Positions 7,894 to 16,780 of a stretch of 64,000 nucleotides of DNA are shown piece after piece. The first letter of the stretch is position 1. The number at the start of each line of letters is the position of its first letter. This DNA comes from Alphaproteobacteria bacterium (lineage in GTDB: Bacteria > Pseudomonadota > Alphaproteobacteria > Sphingomonadales > Sphingomonadaceae), in assembly GCA_019239415.1 (NCBI GenBank), contig JAFAZW010000001.1:111810-175809 (forward strand), in the 5' to 3' direction. The notes under the pieces are model-generated. The model saw only the letters and a program-made list of their open reading frames with translations, was not told where the DNA came from and did not search any database. Position numbers and translations under genes: made by a program.

Positions 7894-9537
7894 TCACACC
7901 AGCCGACTCTGCTTCACCGCCGCCTCGATGAAACTGGCAAATAATGGGTGGGGGTCGAAGGGCTTGCTCTTCAGCTCCGGGTGGAACTGCACGCCCACGA
8001 ACCACGGATGGTCCGGGCGCTCGACGATCTCCGGGAGCGCGCCGTCGGGGCTCATGCCGGTGAAGAGGAGGCCTCCTTCCTCCAGCGCGCCCTTGTAATG
8101 GATGTTGACTTCGTAGCGGTGGCGGTGGCGTTCGCTGATGTGGGTGCCGCCGTAGATGCTGGCGACGTGGCTGTTGCCGGCCAGCACGGCTTCGTAGGCG
8201 CCGAGGCGCATCGTGCCGCCGAGGTCGCCATTGGCTTCGCGGCGTTGCTTCAGCCCTTCCGCGTCCATCCATTCGGTGATGAGGCCGACGACGGGCTCGG
8301 CCGTCTCGCCGAATTCGGTGGTGCCGGCGCCGGCCAGGCCCGCCTGGTTCCGCGCCGCCTCGATGCAGGCCATCTGCATGCCGAGGCAGATGCCGAAGAA
8401 GGGGACGCCGCGCTCGCGCGCGAACTGGACGGAGGCGATCTTGCCCTCGCTGCCGCGCTCGCCGAAGCCGCCGGGGACGAGGATGCCGTGGAGGGGCTCG
8501 AGCTGGGCGGGAATGTCGGCTTCGGGGTGCTCGAAGAGCTCGGCGTCGAGCCAGCGTATCCCGACCTTGACGCGGTTGGCCATGCCGCCGTGCACCAGCG
8601 CTTCGGTGAGGCTCTTATAGGCGTCCTGGAGGCCGACATACTTGCCGACGACGCCGATCGTCACCTCGCTCTCCCAGTTGAACAGGCGGTCGGTGACGTC
8701 GTCCCAGCGGCGCATGTCGAGAGCCGGGGCGCGGTCGAGCTCGCCAAAGGCGCGCAGCACCTCGGCGTCGAGGCCGGCCTCCGAATATTGCTGGGGGACG
8801 GCGTAGATGCTCTTGGCGTCGAGGGCGGGGATGACCGCTTCCTTGCGGACGTTGCAGAACAGGGCGATCTTCGCGCGCTCGTTGTCGGGGAGCGGGTGCT
8901 CGCAGCGGCAGACGATGATCTCGGGCTGGATGCCGAGGCTGGTCAGCTCGCGCACCGAATGCTGGGTCGGCTTGGTCTTCAGCTCGCCGGCGGCGGCGAT
9001 GTAGGGGACGAGAGTGGTGTGCACGCTGAGCGTCCGTTCCCGCCCCTCCTCGTTGCGGAACTGGCGGATCGCTTCGATGAACGGGAGCGATTCGATGTCG
9101 CCGACGGTGCCGCCGATCTCGCAGATGAGGAAATCGAGGTCCGGGTCGAGATCGGCGCGGATGAAGTCCTTGATCGCGTTGGTGACGTGGGGGACGACCT
9201 GGACGGTGGCGCCCAGATAGTCGCCCTTGCGCTCCTTGGCGATGATGCCCTGGTAGATGCGCCCGGAAGTGACGTTGTCGCTCTGGCGGGCGGGGACGCC
9301 GGTGAAGCGCTCGTAATGGCCGAGGCCGAGATCGGTCTCGGCGCCGTCGTCGGTGACGTAGACCTCGCCGTGCTGGTAGGGCGACATCGTCCCCGGATCG
9401 ACATTGAGATAGGGGTCGAGCTTGCGGATGCGGACCTTGTAGCCGCGCGCCTGGAGGAGGGCCGCCAGGGAGGCCGCCATCAGGCCCTTGCCGAGGCTGG
9501 AGACCACGCCGCCGGTGATGAATATGAACCGCGCCAT
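7894..9537 (-). CDS. pyrG: CTP synthase
   Basis: A 547-residue enzyme that aminates UTP to CTP using glutamine and ATP, the last step of pyrimidine nucleotide synthesis. It starts [18 protein letters not shown], carrying the synthetase-domain P-loop. The synthetase domain covers about 1-265, and the glutamine amidotransferase domain about 290-540, with the catalytic Cys in [17 protein letters not shown] and the His/Glu pair in [13 protein letters not shown]. Length is as expected. It lies in the conserved tpiA-secG-pyrG order but is separated from secG by an FAD protein on the other strand. Confidence 0.97.
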   Translation of the reverse strand: MARFIFITGGVVSSLGKGLMAASLAALLQARGYKVRIRKLDPYLNVDPGTMSPYQHGEVYVTDDGAETDLGLGHYERFTGVPARQSDNVTSGRIYQGIIAKERKGDYLGATVQVVPHVTNAIKDFIRADLDPDLDFLICEIGGTVGDIESLPFIEAIRQFRNEEGRERTLSVHTTLVPYIAAAGELKTKPTQHSVRELTSLGIQPEIIVCRCEHPLPDNERAKIALFCNVRKEAVIPALDAKSIYAVPQQYSEAGLDAEVLRAFGELDRAPALDMRRWDDVTDRLFNWESEVTIGVVGKYVGLQDAYKSLTEALVHGGMANRVKVGIRWLDAELFEHPEADIPAQLEPLHGILVPGGFGERGSEGKIASVQFARERGVPFFGICLGMQMACIEAARNQAGLAGAGTTEFGETAEPVVGLITEWMDAEGLKQRREANGDLGGTMRLGAYEAVLAGNSHVASIYGGTHISERHRHRYEVNIHYKGALEEGGLLFTGMSPDGALPEIVERPDHPWFVGVQFHPELKSKPFDPHPLFASFIEAAVKQSRLV

Positions 9538-9606
9538 GGGAGCCCCGGATAAGCGGGGCGAGGGTGCCGGGGCAAGGGCGGCAAGGGAATAATTTCGCGT
9601 ACTTTC

Positions 9607-9689
9607 GTCATCCCGGCGAAAGCCGGGATCTCAAGGGGTGAAGAACGCTGCGTGCGTTCTCGCGAGATCCCGGCTTTCGCCGGGATGAC
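9607..9689. repeat. Palindromic intergenic element, copy 2
   Basis: Arms at 9607-9632 and 9664-9689 are perfect 26-bp inverted repeats, each itself built on the palindrome CCCGGCGAAAGCCGGG. The loop is 31 bases. It lies upstream of pyrG (minus strand) and of the FAD protein gene (plus strand), so it is between divergent genes. Confidence 0.85.
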
Positions 9690-9740
9690 GGTATCGGCTT
9701 GGGGTGACGGCGAGCGGCATGGCCGCTACGGCCAGACCCC

Positions 9741-11012
9741 ATGAAGATCGTCATCGTCGGGGCGGGCTATTCGGGGAGCATGGCGGCGGTGGAGGCCGCG
9801 CGGGCCGTGGCGAACGCGGAGGTGACCCTGATCGACCGCCGCGGGACGTTCGCGGCGGGGGCGGCCTATTCGACGACGAACGCGTCGCACCTGCTCAACG
9901 TGCGGGCGCGGGGGATGAGTGCGTTTGCCGACGAGCCCGATCATTTCGCGCGGTGGGTGGAGGCGGCGGGGCTGGGCGGGCCGGACACGTTCGTGCCGCG
10001 GCGGGACTACCGGCGCTATCTGGAGGGCGTGTTGGCCGGCGCGGCGGTGGCGCGCGTGCCCGGCGAGGCGGTGGCGGTAGAGGACCGGACGCTGGTGCTG
10101 GCGGACGGCGCGCGCATCGCCTCCGATGCGCTGGTGCTGGCGGGCGGCAATTATGGCGGACGGCTGCCGGCGCGGATCGCGGTGCCGACGGTCGACGATC
10201 CGTGGAGCGCCGAGGGGCTGGCGGCGATCGCCGGCCTGGCGCGGCAGGAGAAGGACGTGCTGCTCGTCGGCACCGGCCTGACGATGGTCGACGTCGCGCT
10301 GAGCCTGGTCGACGCAGGGTTCGAGGGCCGGATGGTGGCGGTGTCGCGGCGTGGACTGCTGCCGCGGCCCCACGAGGAGCCGGCGTCGCCGCCGGCCGAG
10401 ATCGAACCGCCGGCGCGCTTGGGGGCGCTCGTGCGGGCGGTGCGGAACATGGAGGCGCCGTGGCGGGCGGCCGTCGATTCGCTGCGGCCGCACACGCAGG
10501 CGCTGTGGCAGGGGCTGAGCCTGGCGGAGAAGCGGCGATTCCTGCGGCACCTGAGGCCCTGGTGGGACGTGCACAGGCACCGCATCGCGCCGCCGGTGGC
10601 GCGGCGGATCGAGGCGCTCATCGCGATGGGCCGGCTCGAGGTGCTGGCCGGGCGGCTGCGCGGCGGCGAGGGGGGCGCGATCACGGTGGCGGTGCGCGGC
10701 GGCGGCACGCGGCCCTTCGACATCGCCGGCGCGGTCAATTGCACCGGACCGGAAGGCGCGATCGCGCGGGTCGAGGACAAGCTGATCCGCCAGCTCCTCG
10801 CCAGCGGCCGGGCGCGGCCGGACGCGCTCGGCATCGGGCTCGACGTCGATGCGGGGAACCGGGTGATCGGCGCCGACGGCGCGCCCTCTCCCGGCCTCTA
10901 TGCGGTGGGGCCGCTGACCCGCGGCGCCTTGTGGGAGATCGTCGCGGTGCCGGATATCCGCCACCAGGTGCGGGACCTCGCCCGGGCCCTCGACCGAGAG
11001 TCGAGAGCCTGA
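9741..11012 (+). CDS. FAD/NAD(P)-binding oxidoreductase (FAD_NAD_binding_9-like)
   Basis: A 423-residue flavoprotein. The N-terminal nucleotide-binding fold is clear (MKIVIVGAGYSGSMAAVEAA, GxGxxG), and a second nucleotide-binding glycine motif follows near residue 173 (DVLLVGTGLTMVDVAL). The segment AYSTTNASHLLNVRARGMSA is typical of the family annotated as FAD-NAD(P)-binding, often linked to hydroxylations or thiol metabolism, but the substrate is unknown. It is monocistronic and interrupts the secG-pyrG neighbourhood on the opposite strand. ATG at 9741 gives the dinucleotide motif at the very start. Confidence 0.8.
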   Translation: MKIVIVGAGYSGSMAAVEAARAVANAEVTLIDRRGTFAAGAAYSTTNASHLLNVRARGMSAFADEPDHFARWVEAAGLGGPDTFVPRRDYRRYLEGVLAGAAVARVPGEAVAVEDRTLVLADGARIASDALVLAGGNYGGRLPARIAVPTVDDPWSAEGLAAIAGLARQEKDVLLVGTGLTMVDVALSLVDAGFEGRMVAVSRRGLLPRPHEEPASPPAEIEPPARLGALVRAVRNMEAPWRAAVDSLRPHTQALWQGLSLAEKRRFLRHLRPWWDVHRHRIAPPVARRIEALIAMGRLEVLAGRLRGGEGGAITVAVRGGGTRPFDIAGAVNCTGPEGAIARVEDKLIRQLLASGRARPDALGIGLDVDAGNRVIGADGAPSPGLYAVGPLTRGALWEIVAVPDIRHQVRDLARALDRESRA

Positions 11013-11079
11013 TTCACGCCATCGGCCGAAGCGCGACGCGCTTCGTCTCAGACGATCAGGCTCTTGCCGGCTGAGCCGC

Positions 11080-11469
11080 CTACTGGGCGAGCGGGACGCC
11101 GCCCTTTGCCGGCGGAGCCTTGGCCGGCGGCGTCTGGCCCGCCGCGCCGGCGAGCGGGTCGGCGACCGGCGGACGCGCGGACCCGAGCGGCGTGCTGCTC
11201 GCCGGCGCCTTGGGGACCGCGTTCGGATCGACCTGGACCGGCGCCCGCTGGAAGGTGGCGAGGCCCGCCAGCACGATCGCGAGGATCACGAACAGGGTCG
11301 CGAGGATCGAGGTGGCGCGGGTGAGGAAGTCCGCCGCGCCGCGCGCCGACATGAGCCCGGAGGGGCTGCCGCCGACGCCGAGACCGCCGCCTTCCGACCG
11401 CTGCATCAGGATCACCGCGACCATCGCGGCGGCGATCAGCGTCTGGACGATCAGAAGGAAGGTATACAT
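11080..11469 (-). CDS. secG: Preprotein translocase subunit SecG
   Basis: A 129-residue inner-membrane component of the SecYEG channel. It shows the family start MYTFLLIVQTLIAAAMVAVI (first membrane segment), the cytoplasmic loop LMQRSEGGGLGVGGSPSG and a second membrane segment (ATSILATLFVILAIVLAGLA). The Pro/Ala-rich C-terminal tail of about 50 residues is usual in sphingomonads. ATG at 11469 is fixed by the family N-terminus; the open frame upstream runs through an intergenic repeat. Confidence 0.95.
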   Translation of the reverse strand: MYTFLLIVQTLIAAAMVAVILMQRSEGGGLGVGGSPSGLMSARGAADFLTRATSILATLFVILAIVLAGLATFQRAPVQVDPNAVPKAPASSTPLGSARPPVADPLAGAAGQTPPAKAPPAKGGVPLAQ

Positions 11470-11581
11470 CGAAAGCCTCGAAGGAGATGGAAAGCGCGCG
11501 GCCCGGAGCGGCGCGCGGTTGCGCCGGGACTTAGGGGAAGAGGCGCCGAGGTTCAACCGGTGAAGAGCCTCGCGTCGCTGG

Positions 11582-11686
11582 CCCCTCCCCTTGATGGGGA
11601 GGGGTTGGGGAGGGGTGGAGGCTCCGGAGAAGCCGGGCGCTTCATCGCCTCCACCCCCACCCTGCCCTCGCCCATCCAGGGGGAGG
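11582..11686. repeat. Intergenic C/G-run palindrome between tpiA and secG
   Basis: CCCCTCCCC-TTGAT-GGGGAGGGG at 11582-11604, then a second arm (CCACCCCCACCCTGCCCTCG and onward, 11651-11686) inversely repeated with GGGGAGGGGTGG at 11606-11617; GGTGGAGGC and GCCTCCACC bracket the centre. A short relative (CCCCCTCCCCC-TCGAT-GGGGGAGGGGG) occurs at 15995-16021. It is likely to fold in the tpiA-secG transcript. Confidence 0.6.
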
Positions 11687-11710
11687 AAAGAAGAAGATCG
11701 GCTCTTACCC

Positions 11711-12460
11711 TCAGCTCTTTGCGGCGGCCTCGACGATCGGGACGAACGCCTCGGCGGTGAGGCTGGCGCCGCCGACGAGAGCGCCGTCGACATTGTCGCA
11801 GGCGAACAGGGCGGCGGCGTTGCTGGCGTTGACCGAGCCGCCGTAGAGGATGCGGATGCGGCCGCCGGTATCCCCGAAGCGGGCGAGGAGATGCTCGCGG
11901 ATGACGCCGTGCATCTCGATCGCGTCGTCGGGCGTGGCGGTGCGGCCGGTGCCGATCGCCCAGACCGGCTCGTAGGCGACGACCAGCTCGGCCTCGCCGC
12001 CGAGTTCCGGAAGCGAATGTTCGAGCTGGTAGAGCACCTTCTCGCAATGCGTGCCGGCGACCCTCTCCTCCTCGACCTCGCCGACGCACAGGATGGTCTG
12101 CAAGCCCGCGGCGAGCGCCGTCACGGCTTTGCCCCTTACCACGGCGTCGCTCTCGCACTGATCGGCGCGGCGCTCGGAGTGGCCGACGATGACCAGCTTC
12201 GCCCCCGCTTCGACCAGCATGCCGGCCGAGACATTGCCGGTGTGGGGGCCGGACGCTGCCGCATGGCAATCCTGCGCCCCGATGGCGATGCCGCCGGCGC
12301 GGGCGACGGCGAGGCTGATGAGGGTGAAGGGCGGGCAGACGGCAACGTCGACCCCGGCCGCCGCGCGCGCGGCGGCGGCGATCGGCCCGAGCTCGGCCAG
12401 GGCGGCGCGGCTGCCGTTCATCTTCCAGTTGCCGGCGACGAGCTTGCGGCGGACGTGCAT
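11711..12460 (-). CDS. tpiA: Triosephosphate isomerase
   Basis: A 249-residue TIM-barrel enzyme interconverting dihydroxyacetone phosphate and glyceraldehyde 3-phosphate. Catalytic residues are visible: Asn11 and Lys13 in AGNWKMNG, His94 in IVGHSERR and Glu164 in AYEPVWAIGTG. The phosphate-binding LYGGSVNASNA loop is near residue 205. Length and start (MHVRRKLVAGNWKMN) are normal. It is followed on the same strand by secG, the usual arrangement in this group. Confidence 0.97.
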   Translation of the reverse strand: MHVRRKLVAGNWKMNGSRAALAELGPIAAAARAAAGVDVAVCPPFTLISLAVARAGGIAIGAQDCHAAASGPHTGNVSAGMLVEAGAKLVIVGHSERRADQCESDAVVRGKAVTALAAGLQTILCVGEVEEERVAGTHCEKVLYQLEHSLPELGGEAELVVAYEPVWAIGTGRTATPDDAIEMHGVIREHLLARFGDTGGRIRILYGGSVNASNAAALFACDNVDGALVGGASLTAEAFVPIVEAAAKS

Positions 12461-12583
12461 GGGACTTGGCTCCTCGGTTGGCGCGAGCGCCTAGCAACGG
12501 CTCCGGCGGCTGCCAAGCTTGCCGGGCGGGCGCACGGCTTCTATGAACCGGCCTGACCTTCTCACCTCAGCACAAGGCGCTCC

Positions 12584-14539
12584 ATGCTCTCCTTCTTCCG
12601 CCGCGGCGTCATGGCCAAGGCCGCGCTCGGCATCCTCTTCCTGACCCTCGTCGCGATGGTCGTCACCGGCTTCGGCACGGGCGGCATGGGCGGCCTCGGC
12701 GAGCTCGGCGGCGGGCTCGGCGCGTCGACGGTGGCCAAGGTCGGCGGCCAGGCGATCACCAGCGACGAACTGCGCGACAATGTCCAGCGCCAGCTCGAGC
12801 GGCTGCGCCAGCAGCAGCCCGAGCTCGACATGGCCCAGTTCGTCCGCCAGGGCGGCGTCGACGAGGTGCTGGAGCAGATGATCAGCGGCGCCGCGGCGAC
12901 CGACTTCGCCGGCTCCTCGGGAATCGTCGCCTCCAAGAAGATGGTCGACGCCCAGATCGCCGCCATCCCCGCCTTCCAGAATGCCGCCGGCAAGTTCGAC
13001 CAGGCCGTGTTCCAGGCGGCGCTGCAGCGCGAGCGGATCACCGAGGACCAGCTCAGGAAGGACATCGCCCAGCGGCTGATCGAGCGGCAGGTGGCGCTGC
13101 CCGCCGGCGGCTCCGCGGTGGTGCCGCGCGCCATGGCCTTCCAATATGCCTCGCTGCTGCTCGAATCGCGCAGCGGCACGCTGGGCGCCGTGCCGGCGAG
13201 CGCGATGGGCGGCGGCAACGAGCCGACCGACCAGGAAGTCGCCGACTTCTACAAGAAGAATATCGGCCGCTACACGATCCCGGAGCGCCGGGTGATCCGC
13301 TACGCCTTGTTCGGCACGGACACGCTCGGCGCCGCCGCCAAGGCGAGCGACGCCGAGATCGAGGCGGTCTACAACCGCGACACGGCGAGCTACGGACCGC
13401 GCGAGATCCGCACCCTCTCGCAGGTGGTGCTGACCAGCGAGGCGGCGGCCAAGGCGTTCCAGCAGAAGCTCGCCGCCGGAACGCCCTTCGCCCAGGCCGC
13501 GCAGCAGGCCGGATTCGCCGCCGGCGACATCGCCCTCGGCGCCAAGAACAAGGACGAGCTGACCCGGCTGAGCTCGGCGGCCGTCGCCAACGCCGTGTTC
13601 GCGGCGCAGAAGGGGGCGACGGTGGGGCCGGTCCGCGATGCCCTGGGCTGGCATGTCCTGAAGGTCGAGGACGTCAAGACGATCCCGGGCAAGCCGCCCA
13701 CGGCCGTGCGCGCCGAGATCGCCGCCGTGATCGAGGCGCAGAAGGCGCAGCGGATGCTCGCCGACCTGGCCGGCCGCATCGAGAACAAGGTCGGCGACGG
13801 CGCCAGCTTCGAGCAGGTGACGAAAGACGAGAAGCTGGCGGTCACGGAAACCCCGCCGGTGACCGGGGCCGGCGCCGCGCCGGACAATCCCGACTGGAAG
13901 GTGCCGCCGGAATTCGCCGCCGTGCTGAAGGGCGCCGCGCTGCTCGGCGCGAACGAGCCGCCGCAGGTCGCGCAGGTCGTGCCGAACCAGAAATATGCCC
14001 TGGTCAGCGTCTCGCAGGTGGTCGCCGCGGCGCCCCCGCCCTTCGCCAAGATCCAGGCGCAGGTGAAGGCGGACCTCGTCGCCCAGCGCGCCGCCGACCG
14101 GGCGCGGGCCGTCGCCCAGTCGATCGTCTCGAAGATCAATGCCGGCGTCGCGCCGGCCGAGGCGTTCAAGCAGGCCAGTGTCGGCCTCCCGGCGGTGCAG
14201 CCGCTGACCGCGGTGCGTCGCGACATCGCGCGCCAGGGCCAGCAGGTGACGCCGCAGCTGCAGGTGCTGTTCACCCTGCCGCGCGGCAAGGCGCGGATGA
14301 TTCCGGCGCCGCAGAATGGCGGCTGGCTGATCGTCACGCTCGACAAGATCGTCCCCGGCGATGCCAACAAGGAGGCCGGGATGGTGGAGAGCGTGCGGGG
14401 CCAGTTCGTCTCGGTCCTCGGCGACGAATATGCCCAGCAGCTGGTCGGGGCGGTCCGCGCCGGGCTCAAGGTCCGCCGCAACGAGCAGGCGATCGCGAAG
14501 CTGAAGGCCGAGCTCGCCGGCAACCGGCCGACGAGCTGA
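12584..14539 (+). CDS. ppiD: Peptidyl-prolyl cis-trans isomerase PpiD (periplasmic folding factor)
   Basis: A 651-residue membrane-anchored chaperone. A single N-terminal membrane anchor (about residues 13-31) follows a short cytoplasmic tail (MLSFFRRGVMAKAALG). A SurA-like N-terminal chaperone region covers about 40-180, and a parvulin-type rotamase domain about 255-365 (ending VGPVRDALGWHVLKVEDVK). A long C-terminal chaperone region follows. It acts in the periplasm on proteins emerging from SecYEG. In many alphaproteobacteria ppiD heads the trpEGDC-moaC-moeA-lexA run; here only trpG and lexA follow it. Confidence 0.93.
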   Translation: MLSFFRRGVMAKAALGILFLTLVAMVVTGFGTGGMGGLGELGGGLGASTVAKVGGQAITSDELRDNVQRQLERLRQQQPELDMAQFVRQGGVDEVLEQMISGAAATDFAGSSGIVASKKMVDAQIAAIPAFQNAAGKFDQAVFQAALQRERITEDQLRKDIAQRLIERQVALPAGGSAVVPRAMAFQYASLLLESRSGTLGAVPASAMGGGNEPTDQEVADFYKKNIGRYTIPERRVIRYALFGTDTLGAAAKASDAEIEAVYNRDTASYGPREIRTLSQVVLTSEAAAKAFQQKLAAGTPFAQAAQQAGFAAGDIALGAKNKDELTRLSSAAVANAVFAAQKGATVGPVRDALGWHVLKVEDVKTIPGKPPTAVRAEIAAVIEAQKAQRMLADLAGRIENKVGDGASFEQVTKDEKLAVTETPPVTGAGAAPDNPDWKVPPEFAAVLKGAALLGANEPPQVAQVVPNQKYALVSVSQVVAAAPPPFAKIQAQVKADLVAQRAADRARAVAQSIVSKINAGVAPAEAFKQASVGLPAVQPLTAVRRDIARQGQQVTPQLQVLFTLPRGKARMIPAPQNGGWLIVTLDKIVPGDANKEAGMVESVRGQFVSVLGDEYAQQLVGAVRAGLKVRRNEQAIAKLKAELAGNRPTS

Positions 14540-14555
14540 GCCGCGGCGGGCGGCG

Positions 14556-15158
14556 ATGATTCTCGTCGTCGACAATTACGACAGCTTCACCTGGAACCTC
14601 GTCCACCTCATCGAGGCGATGGCCGCCGAGGTGCGGGTGGTCCGCAACGACGCGCTTTCGGCCGACGACGCCCTCGCCACGGGCGCGGCCGGCATCCTGC
14701 TGTCGCCGGGACCGGGACGGCCCGAGGCGGCGGGAATCACGCCGGTGCTGGTCGCCGCCTGCGCCGGGGCGCGCCGGCCGCTGCTCGGTATCTGCCTCGG
14801 CCACCAGGCCATCGCCGCCGGTTTCGGAGCGGCGATCGTCCGGGCGCCCCGGCCGGTCCACGGCAAGGTCTCGGCGATCTCCCATGGCGGTGAAGGCATC
14901 TTCACCGGCCTCCCCTCGCCCTTCCCGGCGGCGCGCTACAACTCGCTGACGGTCGCGCCCGTGACGCTGCCGGCGGCGCTGGCGATCACCGCGCGCGCCG
15001 AGGACGGGACCGTGCAGGGACTCGCCCACCGGAAGTTGCCGCTGCACGGCGTCCAGTTCCATCCGGAGAGCATCGCAAGTGCCCATGGGAGTGCGCTTCT
15101 GGCCAATTTTCTCAGGCTTTGCCGCGGCGCCGCGGGGCGCGGAACAAAAGCCGCTTGA
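14556..15158 (+). CDS. trpG: Anthranilate synthase / aminodeoxychorismate synthase glutamine amidotransferase subunit
   Basis: A 200-residue class I glutamine amidotransferase supplying ammonia to a TrpE- or PabB-type partner. It starts [20 protein letters not shown]; the triad is Cys80 (GICLGHQA) with His169 and Glu171 (GVQFHPES). It begins 16 bases after ppiD. The trpE, trpD and trpC genes that normally surround it are missing, so it may serve tryptophan or folate synthesis, or both. Its stop codon overlaps the -35 element of the lexA promoter. Confidence 0.9.
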   Translation: MILVVDNYDSFTWNLVHLIEAMAAEVRVVRNDALSADDALATGAAGILLSPGPGRPEAAGITPVLVAACAGARRPLLGICLGHQAIAAGFGAAIVRAPRPVHGKVSAISHGGEGIFTGLPSPFPAARYNSLTVAPVTLPAALAITARAEDGTVQGLAHRKLPLHGVQFHPESIASAHGSALLANFLRLCRGAAGRGTKAA

Positions 15159-15183
15159 CAGCCCGCGGAACGTTTCCTACACG
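15155..15183 (+). promoter_or_regulatory. lexA promoter
   Basis: TTGACA at 15155-15160 is followed after 17 bases by TACACG at 15178-15183, giving a near-consensus sigma-70 promoter 31 bases upstream of the lexA start. The -35 box lies across the trpG stop codon. The SOS boxes overlap its -10 end. Confidence 0.7.
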
Positions 15184-15197
15184 TTCGGCGTCCGTTC
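15172..15197 (+). promoter_or_regulatory. Tandem SOS boxes (LexA operator)
   Basis: The alphaproteobacterial SOS box GTTC-N7-GTTC is present at 15183-15197. A third half-site, GTTT at 15172-15175, lies at the same 11-base spacing upstream. The operator overlaps the -10 box and ends 16 bases before the lexA ATG, consistent with autorepression of lexA. Confidence 0.85.
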
Positions 15198-15213
15198 CTT
15201 AGGGGGATTCACG

Positions 15214-15867
15214 ATGCTGACCCGCAAGCAGTCCGACCTTCTCACCTACATCCATGAACGCCTCAAGGAGAATGGCGTGTCGCCTTCCTTCGAGGAGATG
15301 AAGGACGCCCTCGCGCTCAAGTCGAAGTCCGGCGTCCACCGGCTGATTTCGGCGCTCGAGGAGCGCGGCTTCATCCGCCGGCTGCCCAACCGCGCGCGGG
15401 CGCTCGAGATCCTGCGCATGCCGGACGGCCGCCCCGGCATCGCCTCGAACCGGGTGCCGGTGACGCCGCCCCAGGCCGCCAACGACGGCGTCATCGAGCT
15501 GCCGCTGCACGGGCGGATCGCCGCCGGCCTGCCGATCGAGGCGATCGAGGGGCAGAATAGCCTGCCCGTCCCCGCCGCCCTCCTCGGTCCCGGCGAGCAT
15601 TTCGCGCTCGAAGTCGCCGGCGATTCGATGGTCGACGAAGGCATACTCGACGGCGATTATGCGCTGATCCGCAAGACCGACACCGCCCGCGACGGCGAGA
15701 TCGTCGTCGCGCTGATCGAGGAGACGGAGGCGACGCTCAAGACCTTCCGCCGCGAGGGCCAGATGATCCGCCTCGACCCGGCCAACCGCCGCTACGACCC
15801 GCAGCGCTACCGCCCCGAGCAGGTGCGCATCCAGGGCAGGCTCGCGGGGCTGCTGCGGCGCTATTGA
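15214..15867 (+). CDS. lexA: LexA repressor (SOS response)
   Basis: A 217-residue repressor of DNA-damage genes. The N-terminal winged helix (about 1-65; [34 protein letters not shown]) binds SOS boxes. The C-terminal S24 self-cleavage domain shows the Ala104-Gly105 cleavage site ([10 protein letters not shown]), Ser138 ([11 protein letters not shown]) and Lys176 ([10 protein letters not shown]). ATG at 15214 is fixed by the conserved MLTRKQ start and a purine-rich leader (AGGGGG). Regulation by its own product is supported by the SOS boxes just upstream. Confidence 0.97.
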   Translation: MLTRKQSDLLTYIHERLKENGVSPSFEEMKDALALKSKSGVHRLISALEERGFIRRLPNRARALEILRMPDGRPGIASNRVPVTPPQAANDGVIELPLHGRIAAGLPIEAIEGQNSLPVPAALLGPGEHFALEVAGDSMVDEGILDGDYALIRKTDTARDGEIVVALIEETEATLKTFRREGQMIRLDPANRRYDPQRYRPEQVRIQGRLAGLLRRY

Positions 15868-15994
15868 GGGGGTCCTCGCCCGTCGCTCCGTCCGCCGCAC
15901 GGTTCGCATCCTCGGCGGCGTCATAAGGTCCCCGCGTCGACGGGGGTGCTGGCCGGGCGACCCGAGCCGCTTCCGGGCGCGGCGTCCTTCTATC

Positions 15995-16021
15995 CCCCCT
16001 CCCCCTCGATGGGGGAGGGGG
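15995..16021. repeat. Short C-run/G-run hairpin
   Basis: CCCCCTCCCCC and GGGGGAGGGGG form 11-bp arms around TCGAT. It resembles the left half of the element at 11582-11686 and lies immediately upstream of the VOC gene's ribosome-binding region. Confidence 0.6.
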
Positions 16022-16035
16022 CAGGAGAGCTGACC

Positions 16036-16374
16036 ATGGCCCGCTTCAACTATGTCGAGCTGCCGGTGGCCGAGATCGGCCCTGCCAGGGCTTTCTACGA
16101 ACAGGCGTTCGGGTGGGCCCTCGCCGACTTCGGGCCGACCTATGCGGCGACGCTGACCGGCGACACGGACCTGGGCCTGCAGGCGGACGCCGCCGAGGCC
16201 ACGAAGGCGCCGTTGCCCGTGATCGACGTGCCCGATCTCGAGGCCGCCCTCGCCGCGGTCGCGGCGGCCGGCGGCCGGATCGTCCGGCCGATATTCGCCT
16301 TCCCGGGCGGCCGGCGCTTCCACTTCCTCGACCCGGCCGGGAACGAGCTGGCGGTCGTCACCGCCGATCCTTGA
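16036..16374 (+). CDS. VOC (glyoxalase/bleomycin-resistance) superfamily protein
   Basis: A 112-residue single vicinal-oxygen-chelate fold protein. The two beta-alpha-beta-beta-beta repeats are recognisable: MARFNYVELPVAEIGPARAF with FYEQAFGWALADFG, then PLPVIDVPDLEAALAAVAAA and the ending FHFLDPAGNELAVVTADP. These proteins bind a metal and act in detoxification or small-molecule metabolism; the substrate cannot be read from sequence. ATG at 16036 follows GGAGAG and gives the standard start. It is the last protein gene before tRNA-Lys. Confidence 0.82.
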   Translation: MARFNYVELPVAEIGPARAFYEQAFGWALADFGPTYAATLTGDTDLGLQADAAEATKAPLPVIDVPDLEAALAAVAAAGGRIVRPIFAFPGGRRFHFLDPAGNELAVVTADP

Positions 16375-16442
16375 CGGGGCGCACCGCAGCGGTTGCATTC
16401 CACGGCGGGCGCCTCTAGATGCGCGCTCTGCCCGACAGGCAT

Positions 16443-16518
<76 letters not shown>

Positions 16519-16780
16519 CCTCGTCAATCGCTGCGCCGCGGATCGGGGCGGCCATTCCGAGGACAGCGGGGTCGTCATTCCGACAATAATGCCACCTCGC
16601 GGACCGTCGGCAGTCGCGGAGGAGCCAGCGCGCCGGCCCGGCAGGGGACGAGGGTGCCTTTTGCGATCGAGAGCGGTAGGATCGCCCGATGCGTGCGCTC
16701 CTCGATCATCTCCCTTCGCCAAAGCAGCCTGAGCCCCAGCACGTCGTCCGCGTGCTCTTGTCCCCAAGCGAGGCGAGGCC

